Below are positions 54,945-64,000 of a stretch of DNA of 64,000 nucleotides, one piece after another. Both the position numbers and the translations under genes were made by a program. The number at the start of each line of letters is the position of its first letter. Positions within the stretch are counted from its first letter, which is position 1. The stretch comes from Tricholoma matsutake (taxonomy: Eukaryota > Basidiomycota > Agaricomycetes > Agaricales > Tricholomataceae): positions 2,232,001 to 2,296,000 of the forward strand of contig AP026544.2 in assembly GCA_026075535.2 (NCBI GenBank), in the 5' to 3' direction. Below the pieces are notes generated by a model. That model searched no databases. It was given only the letters and a program-made list of their open reading frames with translations, and was not told the origin of the DNA.

Positions 54945-57900
54945 CTAGTACATCCCAGTAAAGTCTACAGGCTCTTCGATGACTTCATCTCCGTCATCAC
55001 CATCCTCTACGTCATCCATTTCAATGTCATCCCAGCCTTCCAAGTCACGGTCTTCTAAACATAGCTCTGGGTTTTCTGACTCCGAGTCATAGCCCATGTC
55101 ACTACCTCTGTCGTTGGCTTGTGCAGGAGACTCTTCCGATGCCTCCTGAAGCTCCACATCTGGAACCTGAATATCCTGGGCATCTTCAGCCACATCAGAA
55201 ACACAGCCTGAGGAGGATGCTGACTGATGCGCATGAAAGTGGCCAACACCTAGCCCCCAGTGGTAGCGCATAAGAAGATCCCAGTCAGAGAACCTGGGGG
55301 GATATAGTAACATGGAATCAGAACTGGCGAGTAAGTAATAAACCCACTGGCCAACAAAGTATTGATTGTAGTCTTTACCATCCTTGGCACAGCGTGAGAT
55401 ACCAACCCCATCCCTTTGTCGTTTGCCTTTTGCAAAGGCTGGTAGGATGTGGCACCCACGCAGAACATCTTTCGGATCCACAAAACCAAAAGAATGCTTC
55501 TCATTCATAGGAGGAAAGCGGACCCAGTCCAGCTTGGAAGTACTCCACCCTGAAGACCCTGGGTTAACAACCTCAAACCATCGTACCCACAAAAAATCGA
55601 AGCAGCGAGCTTCAAAATCACGCATGCCAGGCCCAGTATAAATCACATTTACGTGATATGCGCCGAGGACCTGTGCATACAAGAAATGATGCAGATTTGA
55701 AGAAATCACAGAGCCTCCCACATCATCAGCAAGAAGCATGACGTTGCAATGGGATGTCCCTGCGTTAACAATGTCAGTTCCACACCGAATGTCATGAGTG
55801 GTGAAGTGGAATCGAATAAGTTTGTGGTGGTATATGTGGTCATTCTTCAAGAGCACGAAATTGCATGCATTTTCGTCAGGGCTATGACTCGGACTCAATG
55901 GCCCAGTATCTGACCCTGTTCTGATGCTGGACAGATCCGAAAGTGATTCAGTTTCCTGGAGAAGTGCTGTTTGGATTCGAGGAGTAGATGCTCTCTTAAC
56001 TTGGGTAAAAAGTTCTGCATCAGAGGGGTTAGTACAAAGAATATGAAGGCTGCTCACCTTGATCGCGGGGTCACCCTCGATATTTGCTGTGGTATTGATC
56101 GCCCGCTAGTCCAAAGTGACCGAGTTTTGGATGTTCGGTGCTCGAGCTCGCTCTGATGCCCACAACGACAGTAAGCAATATGATGCAAAAAATCATGTAA
56201 ACACTTACTGGTTGAGTGGAATATGAGTCAGTTGTACCAAAGCGTCGGATGGTGTCAACGTAGTCACCGAGCGCATGATACTTATAGGTCATCAGATTAA
56301 GTCCCTTCTTCTTCCGTGCTTTACTATTGGGTGCGGTAGTTCTTTTTGATTTGGACGCCCCATTAGCCACGGATTTCTCCTGATGCCATTGCCAAGCAGC
56401 CCACTCATGTTCCAACTCTTGGGTCTCAAATGCTGCACATGTCTTTTCCTCAAATGTGCATAGACTGTTTCCCAGAGATGTAGTGACACAGGATAAAATG
56501 TCCAGAGTCATGTCCGTGTGCATGCGGAGCTTGGCAAGACCATGCCAGTGGGCTAATTCAAATAAGGGCTTGAGAACATATGTATTGTGGGGTTCAGGCA
56601 GAAGACCATCAAAAATGGATATGGCACACTGCATGAATGATGTTAGCCAAGTTGAGAATCCTGGCAATAATACCCACTTGTAACATATCCTCATAATCAT
56701 GAGCAGTCATCTTCTTCAGTTCTGACTGGTTCGACCTTATTTTTCATATTCCATCAACCCCGAAAGGAGGTATTTCTCGAAACCTAATAGAAATATCAGT
56801 ACCAAGCCCTCTGAGGTTTCAAACGATGCTTGCCGTCTATCCAGTTCATGCTTGAGGCTTTCATCTACACAATCTAGAATGCGTAGTAGATGTATAAAAA
56901 ATGCCTTCCAGACTCCGAGCTCAACCTCGTGCATGAGATCCACAGCGAGCATGCTGAACATGTTGAAACCAAATGGTGCTAGCTTGCTTGAAAACGCATT
57001 CTGACAAAGCATGAGCATTGAAATCAATCATCATAGAAAAGAGAAGGCACATACCACTGTTGGAACAAGAGAATCTTCTTGTAGGAGAGCTTCCACTGCC
57101 TTACTATCAACCACATAGCCCTTCTCATATATCTTCTCACGTGCCGTCTCAACACGATTACGCCGTTTCACATAGTCAATCCGGGCGAGAGTCCTGCGCT
57201 GTGCCATATCTCGACACATCCCCATGTTGGCAACACAATCTAATGGTATGAGACAACGGGGACAAGGGCACCGACCAAGATTACGAATGCTGGCTATAAG
57301 AATTCTGTGTAAATTTTCAGTAATAGCCACTGACATTCAAAAAGTCTGGGCTTACTTCTCTTTGTAGTCTGCAGAATATGTAAATATATGGGGGTAAAAA
57401 CGACACCAGATGCCATCGCAACACTTAATCACAATTCCATGCTCGTATGCTTCCAGGAATTCATCATCAAGGATGATCGCCCATTGAGCGTGATAGACTT
57501 CTCGATGACAATGGGTCATGAATACACTGCTTGGGCCTTTTCCACCCAGATACTCTGTGGCGAATGTTTTAAATGCATCTGGGAGCTGTCATCCAAAAAG
57601 GAATGAGGATCACATACTAGCGCAAAGCTAATGAGATCCTTCTTACCATTTCCAGATAGGCGATGTGCTCAAAGGCTCGACAGGAGGGTTTTGTCCTTCT
57701 GTCCTTCAACTCATTCCCCATCGCAAGATAAATTGGCCATAGTTTAGCGGTGCTGAACGCCGTGAGCTGAGTGCCATCAGAGGCAAACATAAGACCCGCA
57801 ACAATCCTCTGAAGGTCACATCCCGGCTCCCCGGGAGATTCCTGAAGGTCACGGTGAGCTTCGATGAATGCCTCTGAAGTGTAGAGTTCTCCATGAGCTT

Positions 57901-59043
57901 TGACTGGCTCAGAAGCTTCAGTTGGTTGCCAAAACAGCTCATATGGTTCAAAATGGAGGTGTGGATGGCTGGAGGGGCGCATAATTTTTTCCTTAATGAC
58001 CGAAACCAGCTTGCGGTGATGAAGGGTTCCCACGTCGAACTCCCTTTGCCCTGGATGCAGCGACCTTTTGTGGAATGGAACCCTGATCTTGATTGGGGTT
58101 TTGACCCAGTCGCCGTTATCCACTTCGTCCTCCCAGTCTTCATCACTCGACGGGTTGCACGACCGATCTCCGCTCAGCTGCGCATCAATAAGCCGCCACT
58201 TTGTCCCTGAAACATCCTCAGGTCAAAATGTTGGATGTCCGACTATCTTGATGAGATCCTGAAAGCCTGACTGTGTTTTCTTTAACCTGCCGTTCCAATA
58301 CCATTCCCCTAGCAAAAACAATGACTGATTCAGGTATGGGTGGTAGGAGTCAGTTGGATTGCCAGAAAAAGTATCTGGGGATGCAACCATTAGGTCGTTG
58401 CGCGTTATATTCTCGTTGGGATCGTGGTCTGGGAAGCGAGTTGCGTGATACTGCCAAAAAAGGCCAAATTTATTCCGTGTAGATTTCAGCAGCTTCCTGT
58501 CACAGGAATAAATATTCGTGGGCTGCTCGGATGAGGGTGATGCTGATATGGTCGCTGGAGACGTGGCTAGCGTACATTCTGATGTGACTGGTTGGAGTGC
58601 TGGAGGAAGTGCCGCCGGAGGTTCGGGCACTATATCCCGATAGCGCTTGGGTAGTTGGCGATTTTCCCAGCGACCCCTGTGCTCTGCCAGTGGTTGATCC
58701 AAGCCTTCGGTACTCATAGGGGCATCCTGACATGTACCATCTAATGAGAAATAAGTTGCACCAACATCATAAACCTCACCTCATGTAGCATGGCAAGCGC
58801 AACATCGTTTGATTCTTGTTCGACAGCTACATGTTGGTCCAGAGGGTTTTCCACAGTTGGGGTTGGCACGGCTTCCATTTTTCAACGCTTCTTGGACTGC
58901 CAGACCTCTTTAGCTTTGTCCAGAGCGCTGGAAAACCATTTCTTTGTCTTCAGGCAACTACGTTTGTGGAAAGTATAGCCTTGTGGTGCAGAGAATGTTC
59001 GGCCGCAAACACAGACTTGACACCAAGCTGGCGACAAGTCCAT
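54945..59043 (-). pseudogene. Plavaka transposase (CACTA-related), multi-exon, nearly complete but with nonsense codons
   Basis: Plavaka-type transposase of mushroom-forming fungi. Start at 59043 (MDLSPAWCQVCVCGRTF) gives a Cys/His finger C-X2-C…HKRSC. Then YHPYLNQSLFLLGEWYW (58330); KPSCRAFEHIAYLEM (57660); CPCPRCLIPLDCV and MCRDMAQRRTLARIDYVKRR (57250-57170); GFNMFSMLAVDLMHEVELGV then WKAF (56950-56890); FDGLLPEPHNTYVLKPLF, ELAHWHGLAKLRMHTD (56600); ALGDYVDTIRRFGTTDSYST (56250); SELEHR after the next intron; then FLWVRWFEVV and SFGFVDPKDVLRGCHILPAF. Introns: 58727-58779, 57586-57646, 57305-57355, 57001-57054, 56784-56833 (GC-AG), 56629-56677, 56153-56208, 56015-56057. TGA stops at 58223 and 56744 (arginine sites) and 58882 disable it. 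The acidic tail ends at 54945. Confidence 0.82.
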
Positions 59044-59484
59044 GGCATGGTAATGAAAATGGTGATGGGTAGAACTCTGCCGGTAGCATGGAAACCTCAG
59101 GGCTCAACCCGAGAAAACAATCACTGGATAGGTCAAATTTTTGATCAGCCATTACTATATAAGTTGAGATGATTATGCATGAGTCAGTTTATAAATTGAA
59201 ATTCCGATGCTTGTAAATAAGAGTCGGCGAAGCAAAAAGGCACGCTATAGTACAGGTGTTGTATTAAATGTTGATGCTGAGGGATGAGTGAGCTTCATAC
59301 CTTTCAAACTTGTGCTTCAAGAAGTTTTCTATTTCAAAGCACCCCCAATCATCAATAATTGTAGGACCATACCTTTTGCTTTGGCATCAGAATATGGCCC
59401 ATGCCAAAATGAGGAAGTTGGGACCATGCGGGTACTAATATAGCAGAGGAGCGTTCACAGGCCACAATATTCACAAAATAATAA
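59044..59484. other. Intergenic between two minus-strand genes
   Basis: 440 bp that must hold the Plavaka promoter and the 3' end of the next gene. No clear element recognised. Confidence 0.4.
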
Positions 59485-61581
59485 TCATGGCAGTCGGGTA
59501 GGAATGATGGTGGCACGGCCAAATAAACTATAGAAAGTCTGTGTGTAAAAACGGGCTATGTGAATCTCAAGTTGTTGGACATTTGCTTCGGTATACATAT
59601 CAAGAGAGGCCAGATCAGGTAGCAAAAGGGGTGTCGGCTTCAGTCCATCCCAATCCCTCATTAATGCCCTCAGCGCCAGCAAAAATGGTAATCTTTCTTG
59701 CCAGTCATGAGCTTGCAAACCAGAATTTGCTCGCTGTACATCAACAGCGATCAGTGAGGGTACATTGAAGCACTTCAGCACCATCGCTTGCCACTCATGT
59801 TTGTCTTGTCGGGATGGCGAGGCTGAGGCATGCCTATCGAGGGCCAGAAGCTCGAAGCGGAAATTAAGCTGAGTCAACTCCCATAGAACTTTCTGAGCCT
59901 CGTCAATGGGCACTGTGGGAAAGTGGTTGGATGGTGGAGGGCAGGGGACGATCTGAAACTCATCTAAAGCATCTGGAAAGATGGCTTTGGCTTGCTCACA
60001 TTGATGAACCAAAGTTGGTTTGCGGCTGTGTTCCAGAAGCCCATCAAGAAGGAAATCATGCCACTGCTGGCCAGACAAGGGAGATACTAAGCTGTCTGCT
60101 GAAAAAACATGCAAGATGCAGGCAGGTCGAAATACATTCCAAGTAGCAAAGAATTTTGCCCGGCGAGTTTCATTGGTGGAAGCAAAAATCGCAGCCTCAG
60201 GAAACAGATACCGCGTGTTATAAGATGCCGGGGTTTCGTCCCTCTTAACCGCCTTCAACGCATCACGCCAGGAAGGGATCGGGAGTGGCATGAGGGGGCT
60301 CTCATACACATCAAACTTGTCGCGGCCTGTGGGCAGATTCAAAGATTTCTGCTTGTTATCTATTGGAGAGTGAGATGACATATGAGAAAGCGAAGACCAG
60401 TCACTTACGAGCAACTCCTTTTCCTTTACTTCCATACGGGCCCCTACCCTTGCTGCCACCGCATTGATGGCTAACACCCACAATGGTTCTGGGGCCTGGC
60501 CTGTCTTTTGACACTTGCGATTGGACTGAGGGCGCCACATTTCCTGATGAGGAAGTCTTGTTTTTGCTGGTATTGATGGCGAATGGATCCAGATAGCGTA
60601 GGAAGTTACGAGCATAATGTAAGATTGCCTCATATTTTCGAGTGGAGGTAGCTGGTCCCTGATATATGGTAGGGTAGTTGAAGCGGTGTGAATCGAAGCA
60701 GATGCCATTGTATCGGGGTATTGCAAATGGGACAGCAGCGAGTATATTTGTCTTGCCAAGATCTGAGGCCGGCTGTGTCAGCCAGAATGGAAGGCCGGCA
60801 TGGAAAAAGTCCTGCGCAACGTGAATATCATTGGTGAAAACACCAACGGTATTAGCCACTTCGGCAGGCGGGGAGCCCACACCCAACCTAGCTGAGTCCA
60901 TCTGGGGTTTATACACCTCCATGTAATCCAACATCGCCATTAGATCAAGCCAACACCTCTGCACATCCCTCATGCCAAACACCATCTGACGGAAGTTGGT
61001 CCACACCGAACCAAGATGGACAAGGCCATGCTCAATCATTTTGATCATTGGGCTGAGGGTTGGCGGTACCCGAGATTTCGTCTGATTTGACGTGAATGCT
61101 TCCACCCAAGATAGCAAAACCGACACCAAAGACTTCAGCTCACCCAGCTTTGAATCCGATAGCTTGCCAAGGCCACGAATGGGGGAAGTTGGGTCCCTCA
61201 AGAGAATGAAATCCTGGTGTGCTGGCTCCCACCATATAATCAAATGGGCAGAAAGTGAGTTAGGCATCGGAATTGCCCTGTGATGACAGTTAAATGTGTT
61301 GTAAGGCTGGGGCCAGAGGATAGGGTCATCATCTGCATAAAGGCTGTCGGCACGCATGAATACTTTGCAGTCTCCAACAGGCAGCTCGGGGATGGAGGTT
61401 CGATTAGGGGTGGTGATAAAATATTTGCCGTCGAGGAGGAGAGCCTTGACCCTGCCGTCTGTTGCACCAATGGGCCCTATAAAAACGGATTTAGTGGAAA
61501 AACCATCGTAAACCCAAAGTTCGACATACTGCCTTCAACGCACCACCTCAGCAAATCATCATTCGTAAGCACGATGGCCAT
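59485..61581 (-). CDS. Intact three-exon gene, 653-aa protein of unknown function (agaricomycete-specific family)
   Basis: Exon 1 61581-61530 (MAIVLTNDDLLRWCVEG), exon 2 61476-60409, exon 3 60326-59485. Lengths 52, 1068 and 842 nt sum to 654 codons with stop, and all splice phases agree. Recognisable but functionless signatures are MRADSLYADDDPILWPQPYN, RDVQRCWLDLMAMLDYMEVY, GVFTNDIHVAQDFFHAGLPF then WL, and HYARNFLRYLDPF. I know this pattern only from hypothetical proteins repeated in mushroom genomes. A Gly/Lys-rich linker (GGSKGRGPYGSKGKGVAR) spans the exon 2/3 junction. No signal peptide or membrane segment seen. A TATA-like TATTTATATTG lies about 75 bp upstream. It is upstream of, and parallel to, the Plavaka gene. 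No stop or frameshift despite its dead neighbours, suggesting selection or recent arrival. Confidence 0.75.
60327..60408 (-). other. Intron 2 of the 653-aa gene (82 nt)
   Basis: GTAAGTGACTGG donor and CCCACAG acceptor; phase 1 joins GKGVA-R to RDKFDVYESP. Confidence 0.7.
61477..61529 (-). other. Intron 1 of the 653-aa gene (53 nt)
   Basis: GTATGTCGAAC donor and TTTTTATAG acceptor; phase 1 joins VEG-R to PIGATDGRVKALLLDG. Confidence 0.75.
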
Positions 61582-61724
61582 TTTCGATAAGTTCCTACTA
61601 GCCGTGAGAACAATAAAGAGAAGGTGTAGGCAAGAGCATACCAGCAATATAAATATGGCCTTCAGTCAAGGGCTTCTGAGTCAGGTCGAGCCGGAGATGG
61701 ATTCTTGAAGGGAAGGGGTTTAAG

Positions 61725-61775
61725 AGTGACAAAAAGTCAGACTCAAAGCAGGTGACGAAAAGTCAGACCTGCAGG
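61725..61775 (+). repeat. 51-bp flanking direct repeat, right copy
   Basis: 46 of 51 positions match 53953-54003. Lies 145 bp upstream of the start of the 653-aa gene. Confidence 0.75.
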
Positions 61776-62641
61776 TAACGAAGTTCGACGGGTGGGAATC
61801 AAAGTGGGCTTGTGGTCATTGCCGCAAAAGATGGGTGCACTGGACCTCCGAGTCAGTACTTCAGTTGAATGCTCAAGAGTCAATGCGGGGCACTCTGAGG
61901 ACGGTTGCAAAGGAGCCAAACAGCATCAAACTTGAAGTTTGGCAACCCCTAACCCTAGAATCTCTACATGATTGAAAAACCATGGCACGACTACCTGGGC
62001 CAGTCATTATGATATTACTAGGTGAATGGGTCCAATTATAACTTTACATGAAGTAGCATTCCTTGCCAGTTTACTAGTAGAATGTGGCTACTAAGTTAGA
62101 TCGCCCCAAAACCCATAATTTTCTGAAATGTATTGTGTGACAAAATCAAAAAGCAAACTACAACACGGTTGAACCTCCGATGTCACATGTCCAGCCAGTG
62201 GCCGTAGTACAAGCCCCTGGTCTCACACTGAAGTTATGTTTACATAAGCTGGACAAGGCGCTGCCAGTGCCCACTAAACTATGGTATATGACTTGCATCG
62301 TCGACACACAAAACCCACAGACTAGTTTTGCAGGAAAGTTGCATTTATTTATATTTTGAAGACATTGTCCAGAATACATTTCGTGTTTTCGCTTTTTTAC
62401 ACGAGTTATTAAAATCTACAAACATAAGAAAAAACAAATTTCAAAAGAAAATGTGGACAAAATCTTCTGATCACTTCAGCATCACCATTCCCGCAGTTTT
62501 TGACGCTATCAGAGGAGTGTGTCAACTGCTAGCGATGATACAAGATTGAAGTGATTAAGTGTCTTACGTAATTAACACATCCAGTCTGCAAAACGCGTCG
62601 CGTCGCGCTTTCGGTCCACAATCCGCCCATGCCACTGCCAT
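61776..62641. other. No recognisable gene
   Basis: A 73-codon Cys-containing minus-strand frame (62158-62379) has no recognisable motif. ACGCGTCGCGTCGCGC at 62593-62608 is a CpG-dense patch just before the coiled-coil gene. Confidence 0.4.
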
Positions 62642-63317
62642 ATGGGCTGGAACCCAGCTAGAAGACGGTCAGAAGGCCAGATTGCCCAACTGAATGCTGT
62701 CCGCCCCACGAAAGGAGCTACTCATGTGCAAGAAAAGGAAAATCAGCCAATCACACATATTCTCCCCTCTCCACCCGCGACCCTGAGTCAGACTCCGAGG
62801 CACATTAATAACGCAACAATTACATCCAAAGATCAGGCACTCGCATCTCGATTACAAGCTGAGCGCTTTGAATGCCAGCTTCATAATGAAAGAAGAAAGT
62901 CAGCTGCTTGAGCAAAAAAAAAGGTGGATGTCGGACTGAACTACTAGTAGTACAGAAGTGCCGTTCCAATATTCTTGTCATTGAGGGGAATGCCAGGCTG
63001 TCCGACCTGAAACTACAGCAAGAGCTAGCATGCACCCGGGATGCCCTCTCAAGATCCGAAGCCATGGTTAACAAAACACTTGAAGCACTCCTGCCAGTGG
63101 CATGCTCGCAAGCGCAGGCACGCATAAACATGCTCCGAAAAAGAATGAACTCCCGAATAGGCCAGAGAAATTAGCTGCGTTGATAGCGTGAAGTGCGAGG
63201 GAGTCGTCTGGAGAACCCCCAGGTGCAGATGCACCAGTTGTTGAGCCGATCTTGGATAACGATGGACTCATCGATCTTCTTTATGATGACTGGGAGATTG
63301 ACCGTAAGGAATAGTGT
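62642..63317 (+). pseudogene. Coiled-coil protein gene, broken
   Basis: First part 62642-62911 (QIAQLNAVRPTKGATHVQEK, then ALASRLQAERFECQLHNERR) ends at TGA. Second part, in the next frame from 62908, continues as heptad-rich sequence (NARLSDLKLQQELACTRDAL, EAMVNKTLEALLPVACSQAQ, ARINMLRKRMNSRIGQ). An A9 run at 62914-62922 is the likely frameshift site. A third piece (APVVEPILDNDGLIDLLYDD then WEIDRKE, to 63311) could be a last exon. It resembles coiled-coil hypothetical proteins repeated in basidiomycetes; no known function. Confidence 0.45.
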
Positions 63318-64000
63318 CTTTATAATTTTGGGAACGACACATATAATTTCTTAGGCTATGTACTAAAACATACATATTGTGCACAATTTGGGCGAGCGGG
63401 GTGCTTGAGGAAGGTCTAACAGCCAGGATACGCATCGAGCGAAATTGTTATTGTGGCGGGAAACCAAACAAAAGCAAATAGGACAGAATTTGGCCAGTAC
63501 TATCACGGGCCTAGTAGTGTTGCAAAATCACCTAGTATTGCAAAACTTTGAAAATGGGTGTTCCAACCCTCAACCACTTAAGTCTTGGACACAAGCCATT
63601 ACAATAAGCCTCTCTGAACATGCTTTGCCACTTTTTCCTCCCCGCAGTTGAGAACTCCTTGTTGGGTCATCGTTTAGAGTATGATCACGTGTTATGCAAC
63701 TCTAGGTGAATTAGTTCGGACTACATATTAGATGATAACTAAGTTGTATAAAAGGGAACAGAAAATTGGGGCATAGTGAGGTAGTCCAAAGCTATATAAT
63801 CCAGAATATCCGAGGGAGATATGTGGACGGGAAGTGGTAGAAATGAAATATTTTGCAACACTAGGGAAGTGATAGCCACTAGTAGGCCAAAAAAGGTCAC
63901 ACCGTGCTCTGCCACGCATACCACAACATTGTGTCATGCTGCAACAAATCATCATGAATCACTTCATTTTCTGCAAGGTTCATGGCTTTAAAGGCATCCC
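63318..64000. other. No recognisable gene
   Basis: AT-rich with short open frames only. TATTGCAAAACTTTGAAAAT (63536) and inverted relatives (TTTTGCAACACTAG at 63850) hint at a decayed repeat. Confidence 0.35.

Noticed and set aside
62158..62379. Small secreted cysteine-rich protein (minus strand)
   Set aside because: No signal peptide at the start and cysteine spacing fits no family I recognise.

Overview
This is a piece of a repeat-rich fungal genome, most likely an agaricomycete basidiomycete. The evidence is short GTAAGT/CTAAC introns of about 50-60 nt, a Plavaka transposase (a family known from mushroom-forming fungi), a DUF6589-like gene, Ty3/gypsy, Tad/I-like LINEs with RNase H, Helitron and hAT relics. 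No bacterial gene organisation, rRNA, CRISPR array or convincing functional tRNA gene is visible. I cannot name the species.

Layout. 1-4.8 kb: a dead Ty3/gypsy gag/protease (minus) split by a 2.86-kb element with 1.1-kb terminal inverted repeats. 4.8-13.3 kb: two solo LTRs, a SINE-truncated DUF6589-like pseudogene, a gypsy integrase scrap, SINEs, a TA-flanked foldback MITE and copies of a structured non-coding repeat. 14-24.2 kb: two decayed LINEs, with the best copy of the structured repeat (20.1-21.5 kb) between them. 24.2-30.3 kb: tandem repeats, another structured-repeat copy, a 22-bp minisatellite and a shattered Helitron carrying a non-autonomous hAT. 30.4-38.8 kb: a nearly complete but disabled Helitron (minus) with three 57-nt introns, and its duplicated flanks. 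39.6-45.1 kb: two 5'-truncated LINEs with poly(A) tails. 45-49.9 kb: an orphan gene remnant and a decayed hAT transposase. 50.2-50.8 kb: a diverged tandem array of about 172 bp. 50.8-64 kb: CpG-richer DNA with a Plavaka transposase (minus, at least two nonsense codons), the only clearly intact gene (653 aa, three exons, 59,485-61,581 minus, function unknown) and a broken coiled-coil gene.

The left 50 kb is strongly CpG-poor and its dead ORFs are broken mainly at CGA->TGA positions, the mark of CpG methylation and deamination of silenced transposons. Insertions are nested: giant-TIR element in gag, hAT in Helitron, MITE in the structured repeat, SINE tail against the DUF6589-like gene.

The most interesting object is the structured non-coding repeat (about 5.3, 9.3-10.8, 20.1-21.5, 24.6-25.6 and 28.0-28.6 kb). 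It combines long perfect hairpins, a 55-58-nt spliceosomal-type intron after the hairpin, a stem-loop whose arms change together between copies, and a terminal array of small C/G hairpins about every 55 bp. I recognise no described family with this build.
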